The notes under the pieces: model-generated
Database searches by the model: none
The model's input: only the letters and a program-made list of their open reading frames with translations
Told to the model about the DNA's origin: nothing
Made by a program: the position numbers and the translations under genes
In this document: piece by piece, positions 1 to 8,473 of the stretch
Numbering within the stretch: position 1 is the first letter of the stretch
Layout of the letters: each line of letters opens with the position of its first letter
NCBI RefSeq assembly: GCF_019396345.1
Contig: NZ_JAHKRM010000029.1
Span: 1 to 64,000, forward strand
DNA from: Nonomuraea guangzhouensis
GTDB lineage: Bacteria > Actinomycetota > Actinomycetes > Streptosporangiales > Streptosporangiaceae
Length of the DNA: 64,000 bases
Reading direction: 5' to 3'

Positions 1-127
1 CGTCATCAAGACCACCGCCCGCGATGCCTACGGCTTCCGCAACCCAGGAAACCAGCGACTACGCACCCGCTGCGCCACCACCCGAAAAGGCCGCGGACAC
101 CTCAACCCCGCTTAACTTCGAAGAGCC
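1..127 (+). mobile_element. Right end of an ISL3-family insertion sequence
   Basis: The window begins inside an insertion sequence. A transposase C-terminus is followed a few bases after its stop by GAAGAGCC (120-127). This is the inverted complement of the GGCTCTTC ends typical of ISL3-family elements, so I place the right terminus at about base 127. The left end lies outside the window. Family assignment is from the protein tail and the terminal bases and is moderately secure. Confidence 0.65.
2..115 (+). CDS. ISL3-family transposase, C-terminal fragment (cut by window start)
   Basis: The last 37 codons of a transposase run from base 2 to the TAA at 113-115. The peptide contains DAYGFRNPGNQRLRTRC, the characteristic tail of actinobacterial ISL3-type DDE transposases, where it follows the catalytic domain. 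The N-terminal DNA-binding zinc finger and the catalytic residues lie outside the window, so integrity of the element cannot be judged. The enzyme would catalyse cut-and-paste transposition of its own element. Confidence 0.7.
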   Translation, partial: VIKTTARDAYGFRNPGNQRLRTRCATTRKGRGHLNPA

Positions 128-263
128 ACATTGACCAGGCCGCCCACGATCGCTGAAAGGATGGCGCCAAGTGCCGCCAGCGGCGCTGGCCGCATCCATC
201 TAGGCATACGGACCTTCCTCACGTAAGGTGATTCTTCCTCATGCTAGGGCGGGTGATGGCACG

Positions 264-3200
264 ATGCGGGGGCTTTCTTTTGTCGGACGAGACAGAGAGC
301 TCGCTGAGGCAGAGGCAATGCTCGCTCCCGAATCGGACGTGCGCATCCTCGGTATCTGTGGCACCTCTGGGATCGGGAAATCTTTTTTGCTGGCCGAGAT
401 CAGTCGACGTGCTATCGATAGCGGTTATCGACATGCGGCCATCGATCTAAGCTCCGGAGCCACTGGGGACCGGCCTGATAGCCTGGATCAAAGTCTGCTT
501 GACGATCTGGTCCGCACGCTGCTCCGTTTGGGATCTACCAGCAGGCGGCAGCAGAAGCTGCGCCACGACCGGTTCACCGATCAGGTACGGGCTGCACAGA
601 AGCAGCTCCGCCTGTCGCACGCGGATATCAAGATCCACATGACAGCCTCCGACGGCAGCACCATTACCGGGTCACCCATCTCCCATCAGGGAGGACATCC
701 GGCAGTCGATCTTTATGTGGCCTATCGTGCTGCGCTTGTTGACGCTGCTCTGAACGCAATCGCGGATCTTCGGCTGTCGAGAGTACTTCTTACTGTGGAT
801 GGCCTGGAATGGCTGACCCGGCATGACGGGTTGTCAGCGGGTACATCGCGAGAAGAGTTGCTCAACTGGGTGACGCATAAAATCCTGCCTCAACTTATCG
901 AGGTCGCCCCCGATCTAAGGATCATCACGGCCGGGTGGGAGCGCCCCAGCTTTCCCGGTGCGCTGCGTGCGATAGCTGACATCCTGTACCTGGAAGCCTG
1001 GAGTCGTGACGAAACAACGGCCTATCTGGCTGGGCGCGGGCTAGATGACCCGCAATTAGCAGCCCTGGCGCATCGGCAATGCTCTGGAACGCCGATATGG
1101 CTGGGTATGTGGGCGGACGTTTACCGCGAAGGACAGCAGTCTGGGGTGGATGCGGGATGGATGGATGGGGCCCAGGACTCGGCTATTCATGACTGGCTGC
1201 ATCGGTCCTTCCTGCACCGGCTAGATCCCCGCCAGCAGAAACTCGTGCAGGCCGCAGCGGTGCTGCGACACATCACCCTCGATGGCCTACGCGCAGTTTT
1301 GGCTCCCACTCCGGTCGACAATGATGCCTTTGGTCAATTGTGTCGCTACTCTTTCGTTCAGCGTATTCCCGACCGAGCCAATCACAAGACCTGGCTGCGC
1401 ATCCACGGCTTAGTCCGGGCGGCTTTCCTGGCTGATGGTCATCACAGCGACACTATGACCGCGCTCCACCAGGCCGCCGCCACCTGGTATACCGCCCACA
1501 ACAATCCTGCGGAAGCCGCCTACCATTACTTCGCCATCGGCGATCCCGCTGGTCTAGAGCGTTGGGAGGAACTCCTTGATCAAGCACTGCAGCGCAATGA
1601 CCTGTCGACCGCACGCGTCCTGATCGATACAGCGACAGCTCCAGAAACCGGTGGTTTCCCCCGCCTGCGGGCAACCGGCATGGCCAGCATCATCGATCTG
1701 TATCAAGGACGACTGGCCTGTCTCGACAGGGCACTCCCAGAAGCCGCACGGCTCCTGACCCGAGCTCTGCGTAGCTCTGATCGCACCACCAGCCAATCGA
1801 GGACAGCCAAGGCTCATCGCTGGCGCAGCGCCGTCTACCGGCTACTAGGCGATTACCCGCGGGCGGAACAGGCGACCAGGAAAGCCCTAGACCTGTATCG
1901 AATCATTGGTGATCCGCTCGGCGAGGCCCACACTCACCGCGACTTGGGAATTCTGTATCGCCTGTGGGATAACTATCCCCAGGCTGAGCAGGAAACCAGG
2001 AAGGCCATGGAGTTGTACCGGGCCATTGGCGATCAGTGGGGCGAGACTTACGCCCACGGCGAGTTGGGTATTCTCTATCGTCTGTGGGATGACTACTCAC
2101 CCGCCGAGCGGGAAACAAGGAAAGCCCTGGAGGACTTCGAGGTCATTGGTGATCAACTTGGTGAAGCCTACGCTCACCGTGACCTGGGTATTCTGTATCG
2201 CCTGCAAGACGACTACCTGCGGGCCGAGCGGGAAACCAGGAAAGCCCTAGAGCAGTTCCAGGTCACCGGCAACCGGTTCGGCGAGGCCAGTGCGCACCGT
2301 GAGATAGGTATTCTCTATCGCCTGCAAGACAACTACTCGCAGGCCGAGCAGGAGACTAGGAGGGCCCTGAAGCTGTACCAGGCGATCGGCGATCAGTGGG
2401 GTGAGACTTACGCCCACGGCGAGTTGGGTATTTTGTATCGCCTGCAAGACGACTACCCGCGGGCCGAGTATGAAACCGGGAAGGTTCTGAAGCTTTATCG
2501 GACCATTGGTAACCGATGGGGTGAAACCTACGCCCGCCGTGAGTTGGGCATTCTTTATCGTCTGCAGGGTGATTACCTGCGGGCCGAGCAAGAGACTGGG
2601 GAGGCGCTGGAGCTGTATCGGGCCATCGGTAATCGAATCAGCGAGCCCCCCGCCCGCCGCGAATTGGGGATCTTGTCTCGTGAGCGGGATGACTACCCGC
2701 GAGCTGAACAGGAGACCAGGAAGGCCCTGGAGCTTTATCAGGTCATCGGCAACAGGTGGGGTGATACCCATGCTGGCCGTGAGTTGGGTATTTTGTATCC
2801 CCTGCAAAACGACTACTCGCATGCCGAGCAGGAGGCCAGGAAGGCATTGGAGCTTTACCGGGCTATGGGCAACCGTTGGGGTGCGGCGAATGCCCATGGT
2901 GAGTTGGGCATTCTTTATCGTCTGCAGGGTGATTACCTCCGGGCTGAGCGGGAGACGGAGGAGGCGTTAGAGTTCTATCGGGCTATCGGTAACCGACTTG
3001 GCAATGCCTACTCTCATGGCGAGTTGGGCATTCTTTATCGTCTGCAGGGTGATTACCTCCGGGCTGAGCGGGAGACGGAGGAGGCATTGGAGCTCTATCG
3101 GGTCATCGGTAACCGACTTGGCAAGGCTAACGCCCACGGTGAACTGGGTACCCTCCATCGTCTGCGTAACCGGTACCAGGAGGCCAGGGATCAGTACATA

Positions 3201-3272
3201 GCAGCGAGAACCATCTACTTCGACTTAGGCCGTCTCTCGGACGCGAAGTGGTGCACAAATCAAATTGACTAG
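264..3272 (+). CDS. STAND-type ATPase with a C-terminal array of twelve TPR repeats
   Basis: This is a large (about 1000 aa) signal-transduction ATPase. Near the N-terminus it has a P-loop, GTSGIGKS (about residues 33-40), preceded by FVGRDREL, as in AAA/NB-ARC proteins of the STAND class. A Walker-B-like stretch (LLTVDGLEWL) follows near residue 180. After a helical middle region, residues about 515-995 form twelve 40-residue tetratricopeptide units built on LGILYRLQDDYxRAE, alike even at DNA level (period 120 bp, bases about 1811-3260). STAND proteins use the repeat array as sensor and the NTPase as oligomerising switch. No N-terminal effector domain or C-terminal LuxR helix-turn-helix is visible, so the output is unknown. 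A GTG at 228 is in frame but has no properly spaced ribosome site; ATG 264 precedes the conserved region. It lies next to an IS end. Confidence 0.85.
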   Translation: MRGLSFVGRDRELAEAEAMLAPESDVRILGICGTSGIGKSFLLAEISRRAIDSGYRHAAIDLSSGATGDRPDSLDQSLLDDLVRTLLRLGSTSRRQQKLRHDRFTDQVRAAQKQLRLSHADIKIHMTASDGSTITGSPISHQGGHPAVDLYVAYRAALVDAALNAIADLRLSRVLLTVDGLEWLTRHDGLSAGTSREELLNWVTHKILPQLIEVAPDLRIITAGWERPSFPGALRAIADILYLEAWSRDETTAYLAGRGLDDPQLAALAHRQCSGTPIWLGMWADVYREGQQSGVDAGWMDGAQDSAIHDWLHRSFLHRLDPRQQKLVQAAAVLRHITLDGLRAVLAPTPVDNDAFGQLCRYSFVQRIPDRANHKTWLRIHGLVRAAFLADGHHSDTMTALHQAAATWYTAHNNPAEAAYHYFAIGDPAGLERWEELLDQALQRNDLSTARVLIDTATAPETGGFPRLRATGMASIIDLYQGRLACLDRALPEAARLLTRALRSSDRTTSQSRTAKAHRWRSAVYRLLGDYPRAEQATRKALDLYRIIGDPLGEAHTHRDLGILYRLWDNYPQAEQETRKAMELYRAIGDQWGETYAHGELGILYRLWDDYSPAERETRKALEDFEVIGDQLGEAYAHRDLGILYRLQDDYLRAERETRKALEQFQVTGNRFGEASAHREIGILYRLQDNYSQAEQETRRALKLYQAIGDQWGETYAHGELGILYRLQDDYPRAEYETGKVLKLYRTIGNRWGETYARRELGILYRLQGDYLRAEQETGEALELYRAIGNRISEPPARRELGILSRERDDYPRAEQETRKALELYQVIGNRWGDTHAGRELGILYPLQNDYSHAEQEARKALELYRAMGNRWGAANAHGELGILYRLQGDYLRAERETEEALEFYRAIGNRLGNAYSHGELGILYRLQGDYLRAERETEEALELYRVIGNRLGKANAHGELGTLHRLRNRYQEARDQYIAARTIYFDLGRLSDAKWCTNQID
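1811..3260 (+). repeat. Tandem 120-bp coding repeats (12 TPR units)
   Basis: Twelve consecutive units of about 120 bp encode TPR motifs. Many share long identical stretches, such as GAGTTGGGCATTCTTTATCG at the start of units 7, 10 and 11. The reading frame is maintained in every unit, so the repeats are under coding constraint. High nucleotide identity suggests recent unit duplication or gene conversion. Confidence 0.85.
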
Positions 3273-3809
3273 AGGCGCGAGACCGTGCCGCGCCGGCTCA
3301 ACTACGTAGTTCTCTGCAGTTCGCAGTACGTTCCTGTACTCATTCGTGGACGGTGGCGGACCCTCGTAGTCAGATGCCCCTTTCTATCGGCATTTCCGGC
3401 GCCGGTAGACGCAAGTGGACATTCTCGAACTGGCTACGGATCAGAAGGCTGGGGTTTCGAGTACCTCCGGTGGCACACATGCTCAAGGCCCCTCCGCCAG
3501 GGAGAACCTGAGCGCGGCCCTTTTCGACTTTTCTGAGATGTAGGCGAGGGCGCGTCAATCTATCCAGGTAACGCGAACGATCAGGACAACGCGCAGATGC
3601 TCCGCGACGATGAAGTTGAGGAACCCGCGGCCGCCGAACAGATCGAGCATCCGAAGACCGCCCCCATGCAACGGGCCTCTACCAGCGCGGACCGCATCCT
3701 TCCCGAGAACTGCGAGTTGGTCGGCAAGCCGCTCAACTTCAAGGATGACGGTCGGAGGAAGCCCAGTAATGACATGCTCAGCGTCGGGTTGTACTCCCAG
3801 GTTCAGACG
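3273..3809. other. Gap without a convincing gene
   Basis: These 537 bases separate the STAND gene from the DUF6247-like gene. Short open frames exist on both strands, but their composition is arginine- or serine-rich and none has a ribosome site or recognisable motif. I see no terminator-like hairpin. If the DUF6247-like gene once had a downstream partner on the minus strand, it would have been here, and none is evident. Confidence 0.5.
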
Positions 3810-4163
3810 TCACTCACCGACGACCTCTCGGCGTGCGGATGTCGTGATCTCGTTGATTTCGGCCAAGGCTGAGTCCAACTTGACTCTGTCGGTCGCGGTG
3901 GCGACCTCCGTCTCCAATGCGTGCAGGCGGGCCGCTCGGGCGGGATAGCGCTGAATCGCCACAAACTCACCCCATTGCTGCAAGAAGTTCTGCAGAGGCG
4001 CCACGGTGCTCTGCCGCGCCGCCTGCTCTGTCGGCTGGTCGAGGTGGTCGACAAACTGGCTGAGGTAGGCCGGAGTGATCTGGGCAACTGCTGCCCTGAG
4101 GGCGGCGGTGGTCAGTGGCGGGCGAGGGATCAGCGCCTCGCTGTCTTGATGCGGGGTGGACAT
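3810..4163 (-). CDS. DUF6247-like small protein
   Basis: An acidic 117-aa protein with the layout of the actinobacterial DUF6247 family: a PPLTTAALRAAVAQITP segment near the N-terminus, then HLDQPTEQAARQSTVAPLQ, a WGEFVAIQRYPARAARL core and a C-terminal helix. In this family the gene is often found next to small toxin-like genes, and an antitoxin-like role has been assumed by neighbourhood only. ATG at 4163 is preferred because GGAGG lies 5 nt upstream; a GTG at 4175 would add four residues. No partner gene is recognisable downstream, so it may be an orphan. Confidence 0.7.
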   Translation of the reverse strand: MSTPHQDSEALIPRPPLTTAALRAAVAQITPAYLSQFVDHLDQPTEQAARQSTVAPLQNFLQQWGEFVAIQRYPARAARLHALETEVATATDRVKLDSALAEINEITTSARREVVGE

Positions 4164-4175
4164 CGACGCCTCCAC

Positions 4176-4674
4176 GCTACCGATACAACTGAACCCTTTC
4201 CACCCTGGAACTGCAGGTCAAGACCCTGATATAGGTGGTCGGCGTCCTCGTGTCGTTGGCGGCGGGTTCCGGAACGCCTAATCCTCAGAATAGACCTCTG
4301 CCGGATGACGAGTCCGGCCTTCGGCTCAGGCGTCACCACCGTGCCGTCGGATGGTCGGCACCTTGGAGCCCTGACCACCCCTCCTCCGATCGGGCCGATC
4401 AGGCACGAGAAGACACGGGGAGACATGGGCGAGATTGCGAACAACGGTACAGAGCGTTGCCGGCTGACAAGCCGGAAGGACGAGGTGGCCCGTCCCCAGC
4501 GGCGAAGCACGTTGGGCAGGGGTGCTGTACAGCGGCGCCGTACAGCAACACCGCCAAACGCGACCGCGTGCTACCGATCAGCATCCACTGCTTGACCAGG
4601 GCGGGACGCCACTGACAAGGCGTCTACCTTTCCCTACGGATCAGAGGTCAAGCGTCCATCGAAGCCGGAGCGGC
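4176..4674. other. Intergenic region with a CTGTACAGC repeat
   Basis: This is about 500 bases without a supported gene. Overlapping open frames on both strands are low-quality shadows. The notable content is the GTGCTGTACAGC / TACAGCAACACCGCC motif at 4522-4555, which recurs at 9638-9670. Confidence 0.5.
4522..4555 (+). repeat. CTGTACAGC-N7-TACAGCAACACCGCC repeat, copy 1
   Basis: GTGCTGTACAGC (4522-4533) is followed after seven bases by TACAGCAACACCGCC (4541-4555). CTGTACAG is itself a perfect palindrome. The same two blocks with a six-base spacer occur at 9638-9670. A palindrome with a direct half-repeat resembles a dimeric repressor operator. The binding protein is unknown. Confidence 0.6.
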
Positions 4675-5493
4675 TCAGGCTGACCAACGCCATCGGTCGA
4701 GGTCGACCCACTCCGCTTCGAGGGCGGCAGCGAGTTGGCCACCGAAGGCAACAGTTCCCTCGTGGGAAGCGAACGCGATCCAAGTAGGCGCGTCATCGCT
4801 CCACACGCCCTCGGCGCCTGTGTACCGGGGTGCAAACATCTCCACGTCAACGAGGTAGTCCGCGCCGTACTCGCGTAGCTCTGTCACACGGCCGCCGCTC
4901 ATCTGGAGCAGTGTGGCGCGCACCTGGGCGAGTCCCTGCTCATCCCACATCGATGCCTCCGTCAGCACGAGCGCGTCGGGCGGGGTTGGCTCGGCGAGCA
5001 TCGGGTGCCACGACATGCCCACCAGCCCCCACCGCTGCTGCAGCTGTTCCTGCCGTTCGGCCGACTCGGCAGGCGTCAACACGCGCCGGTACGCCAACGG
5101 TGTCACCCGAAGGCCGCCCCGCGTAACCCAGTCTTGCAGGGTCGACTGGAACAGACGGCGTTCCTCAGCCATGGTCTTGGCCGCCACCTCGTTGGACGCC
5201 GGCTGGGTGAACGGGGACTGGGCCGTGTCGGCCGCCTCTGCCAGAGCGTCGACGAGGCCGGAGAACTCGGGCAGCCGGTCTGGATCAAGCCGCTCCACCT
5301 GTTCCAGGATCGCTGCGACCACGTTGTAGCGAGGGAAGATGCGCCAGGCTTCGGGACTGTAGTCATACCCGCCCACCGCCCGCCCCTGGTTGGGCAGCTC
5401 AACGTACCTGTCGGCCAACTCGTCGTAGCGCTCTATTAGATACCGGCGTGCCGCCACGTGCAGTGTTACCGAGTCCACGCCACAGAATCCCAT
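4675..5493 (-). CDS. Hypothetical protein (272 aa)
   Basis: A full-length reading frame of 272 aa with balanced, non-shadow composition. I do not recognise the family. It has no signal peptide or membrane segment, so it is probably cytoplasmic. Visible parts are an N-terminal helical region (RYLIERYDELADRYVEL), a middle section rich in Gln/Glu, and a C-terminal beta-rich part with repeated Trp residues (WIAFASHEGTVAFGGQL, WVDLDRWRW). No good ribosome site precedes ATG 5493, so the start may be internal. It stands alone between repeat-containing gaps. Confidence 0.7.
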   Translation of the reverse strand: MGFCGVDSVTLHVAARRYLIERYDELADRYVELPNQGRAVGGYDYSPEAWRIFPRYNVVAAILEQVERLDPDRLPEFSGLVDALAEAADTAQSPFTQPASNEVAAKTMAEERRLFQSTLQDWVTRGGLRVTPLAYRRVLTPAESAERQEQLQQRWGLVGMSWHPMLAEPTPPDALVLTEASMWDEQGLAQVRATLLQMSGGRVTELREYGADYLVDVEMFAPRYTGAEGVWSDDAPTWIAFASHEGTVAFGGQLAAALEAEWVDLDRWRWSA

Positions 5494-6739
5494 GATCTAG
5501 CCGCGCTCTCATGCCGGGCATAGGACGGCCCCTGGTGTCCATCGCCTGGCACAGGCGCATAGAGATGAGCAGATTATCGGCCACGGACGCACTATCGACC
5601 AGGCAGTGGTGAGGCTGTGACAATCGCCTGCCTCCATTCTCGTGGTCGAGAGCGGGGGCGATCGCCGCCGCAGCCTTTGCGGTCGGGAAGCCATGGCCGA
5701 GGTGACAGCAACGCTGACAGCGACATCCCCACATGCGAGCACATGGCGGCTACGGACAGGAGTTGCGGGTGCCACCGCTCGGCCGGTTGATCCTCCTCGG
5801 TGGAGTCTGGGTCACCGTCCAGGGCGGGGCGCAGGGTGTAGTTCCAGTCGCCGTGGAAGATGTGCCGGGTCAGGGGCAGTGCAGCCAGATCGGCGTCACT
5901 GACACGAGCGCCAAGCGGATGAGTGCCGGTGTCGAGCGCGGCCTGCACCCGTGTGAACGGACACGAGTTCCTCCAGGTAGGTGGCCACGACGATCCAGAT
6001 CCATGGCCACTCGACCTCCAGGTGGGCGGACACTACGCGTCCCGTTGGACGGCCATCTGTCCGTGCACATAGTGATCTTCGGAAGGCTCCGAGCTGAGAC
6101 CGTCACGATCGCCGACTTCGGTGACCTCCCAACGGGCTGGGGCGATCGGAGCCGCAAGACCCTCCTTCGTCGGGCCTCACGGCATCGCGCACCAAGCTCA
6201 GCGCCGCCTGGTGGAGCCCGAGGGCCTCGCCATCGTTGGCTATGCCTGGCCGCGGCCCCGCATCTCAGCCCTGTGGAGTTGTCCGTCTACCTGGAGATCT
6301 CGTGGCCGCCCAGCAGGAGTCACACGGCCATCTACCAGGAATGACGTGTCCGTCCACCTAGGTTTCCACATGACCGCTAACAACCCGCAGCCCGGTGCTC
6401 ATGGTGGTGGCGATGCTGTTAATGATCGGCTGCGATTAGCGCAAGGAGCGGCTGCGGCGCCCGCCGCGCTGTAGTGCTCGATCATGCCCCGCCTACGCGT
6501 TATCCGACGCTTGGAACCTGGGACGCCGCCGCGTGGCATTCCCGCTCGACGCCCCTGGCGGACGTTCGGTTCCGAGGTCTGGATGAGCGCGCGCGGTTCG
6601 GTGTCGGTCATCGCGTGGTGGTTGTTCGTGTTCTGGTGCACGCTTCCATCACAGTCGCCCGTGGTAAGACTCCGGGAGAGGACACCGGAGGCGCACCCGG
6701 CTATCCGCCTGTGTCCGTCCGTCCCCGGAGGTGTGCACG
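5494..6739. other. 1.2-kb gene-poor region with a transposase scar
   Basis: No intact gene is supported. The only recognisable coding content is the ISAzo13-type transposase tail on the minus strand (5823-5960). A diverged inverted repeat, CTCCAGGTAG near 5972 against CTACCTGGAG near 6287, spans about 300 bases and may be part of the same decayed insertion. The rest looks like degraded DNA. Confidence 0.5.
5823..5960 (-). pseudogene. ISAzo13-family transposase remnant (C-terminal end)
   Basis: On the minus strand, reading down from about 5960, the peptide VQAALDTGTHPLGARVSDAD and then FHGDWNYTLRPA matches the C-terminal end of ISAzo13-family transposases, where the G-D-W-N-Y-T motif is the hallmark near the stop. 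Nothing of the catalytic domain can be read upstream, and the frame continues past the normal end point into unrelated sequence. This is a scar of a deleted insertion sequence, not a functional gene. Confidence 0.7.
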
Positions 6740-7975
6740 ATGAGCAAGGTTCCGGCCTGGGCCGGTCGGCTACGCACCGAGCGGACCACGCGAGGATGGT
6801 CTCAACGGGATCTCGCGGTGCGACTGTCCAGGGTCGCCGACAGGGTTCTGCCCGAGCCCGAGAGCATGGTGCGCAGGATCCGGGATCACGAGTGCGGCAA
6901 GCACCGGCCGGACGACGAATACGCCGAGCTGTACTGCCGCGTGTACGGGTTGAGCGAACACGCCCTCTTCAACGACGAGGATGAGGAAACGTACCTCGGC
7001 GACGAAATCGACGCGATCGAGCTCACCCGCCACGCAGGGGCCAGCGACGTCGGCCGGGAAACCCTGGAACGACTGGAGCTCGCCGTGGATGATCTGGCGT
7101 CGGCCTACCCTCGCACACCGCCGGCCCAGCTACTCGGGCGTGTCAGGCGGCACCTGGAGTACGTTGTGCGGCTCGTCGACGGCAAGAAGACCCTCGCCGA
7201 GCACCGGCGTCTGCTCGTGGCCGGCGGCTGGCTGTCACTGCTCGCGGCAACCTGCCACATCGACTTGCGCCAATACCCAGCCGCCGCGGCACGCCTGCGG
7301 ACGGCGGGCCAGTTGGCCGACCATGCCGAGCATCCTGAGATCAAGGCGTGGTGCCTGGAAACAGAGGCGTGGCAGGCCCTCACCGAGAGCGAGTACCAGC
7401 ACGCCCTGATCCTCGCCCAGGGAGCGCAAGACGTGGCCCCTCGTGGCAGCTCGGCCTACATCCAGGCGACCGGGCAGGAAGGCCGGGCGTGGGCCCGGAT
7501 GGGGAAGGGCACCGAGACCAGGGCAGCGCTCACCCGCATCCAGCGGATGGTCTCTCCCATGCCCATGCCGGACCGGCCAGAGCACCACTTTCGCTACGAC
7601 CCCGCCAAGTGCGAGACCTATACCGCGATGACGCTCTCGTGGCTGGGCGATCCCGTGGCGGTGGATTACGCGCGGCAGGTCCTCGCACGATTGGAGTCCG
7701 CCGAGGACGGCGGGCCGCGCCCGCGTCGAGCCGCGTCAGCGCGTCTGGATCTGGCCTTGGCCTTGCTCGCCACGGACGAGCCGGGAGAGGCCGGACACAT
7801 CACCCTCCAGGCGGTCATGAGCGGCCTGCTCGTGCCCTCGAACTACTGGCGGGCCAGGGAGGTCATCGCGGGCGTCGAGGAGCACGGCCTGACCGAAGCC
7901 GTCGAACTGCGCGAGGTCTATCGGGAGCTGTACGGCCGGTCGTCGAAGTCGCCGAGGCCGCAGCTCAGCGCATGA
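6740..7975 (+). CDS. XRE-type helix-turn-helix regulator with TPR-like C-terminal region
   Basis: A 411-aa actinobacterial regulator. The N-terminus (about residues 5-75) is an XRE-like DNA-binding domain (LRTERTTRGWSQRDLAVRL), followed by a long helical, Ala/Leu-rich region with TPR-like pairs (residues about 150-400), which in this group is thought to sense ligands or protein partners. ATG 6740 is chosen because GGAGG lies 8 nt upstream; a GTG at 6731 overlaps that site and would be too close. It is followed on the same strand by two coupled unknown genes beginning 42 bp downstream, which it may control. Confidence 0.8.
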   Translation: MSKVPAWAGRLRTERTTRGWSQRDLAVRLSRVADRVLPEPESMVRRIRDHECGKHRPDDEYAELYCRVYGLSEHALFNDEDEETYLGDEIDAIELTRHAGASDVGRETLERLELAVDDLASAYPRTPPAQLLGRVRRHLEYVVRLVDGKKTLAEHRRLLVAGGWLSLLAATCHIDLRQYPAAAARLRTAGQLADHAEHPEIKAWCLETEAWQALTESEYQHALILAQGAQDVAPRGSSAYIQATGQEGRAWARMGKGTETRAALTRIQRMVSPMPMPDRPEHHFRYDPAKCETYTAMTLSWLGDPVAVDYARQVLARLESAEDGGPRPRRAASARLDLALALLATDEPGEAGHITLQAVMSGLLVPSNYWRAREVIAGVEEHGLTEAVELREVYRELYGRSSKSPRPQLSA

Positions 7976-8017
7976 ACCCGGACGTTCGTCGCTAGGGTAT
8001 GGAAGGAGCCGTCTGGG

Positions 8018-8473
8018 GTGAGCCCTGCACTGCGCGCACCGGCTTTATGGCGGGTCGCCGCAGATTGCCGGCTGCGTGAAAGGAGCCCTGACTCTGAGTC
8101 CCGATGCATGATGATCTGTGTGGGGATGATCGGGAACGCGGTGGCGGCGAGCGCGTTTAGTGCGTTGCTGGACCGTTCGCTTGTGCAGATGGCGGAGGCT
8201 TCGGCGGACGCCAGGACCTACGATCGCCAAACCATTCACATGGTCTCCGACGTGTGGGACAACAACACCTTCCCCTTGTTCCGCGCACTGGCCGCTCGTA
8301 CATCGTGGGGCCGTGATCGGCGGGCACGTGCCGCCTTGAAGTGGATGGCCGCTCTCGGCGTGGAACGGCGGACGTGGATGGTGGAGCAGTCCGCGATCGC
8401 CGGGTACGACGTGGAGTCATTACTGCATGCGCCGGTGGAGAGTGACCGTCACCACCGTGATTACCGGGCGTAG
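8018..8473 (+). CDS. Hypothetical protein coupled to the next gene (151 aa)
   Basis: A small protein of unknown family. GTG 8018 is preceded by AAGGAG at 8003-8008 with suitable spacing, supporting this start; ATG 8108 is an internal alternative. The core (MIGNAVAASAFSALLDRSLV and a Trp/Arg-rich middle) is predicted helical, without clear membrane segments. Its TAG overlaps the GTG start of the next gene by one base, so the two are translationally coupled and probably act together. They follow an XRE regulator, as in small accessory cassettes. Function cannot be assigned. Confidence 0.6.
   Translation: MSPALRAPALWRVAADCRLRERSPDSESRCMMICVGMIGNAVAASAFSALLDRSLVQMAEASADARTYDRQTIHMVSDVWDNNTFPLFRALAARTSWGRDRRARAALKWMAALGVERRTWMVEQSAIAGYDVESLLHAPVESDRHHRDYRA

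Noticed and set aside
1811..3260. CRISPR-like or satellite repeat
   Set aside because: The 120-bp period lacks unique spacers and keeps one open frame encoding TPR motifs.
3285..3536. Plus-strand 83-codon frame after the STAND gene
   Set aside because: No homology signal, weak start and shadow-like composition.
3581..3872. Toxin partner for the DUF6247-like gene
   Set aside because: Frames on both strands were read for ParE/RelE-like motifs; none was convincing.
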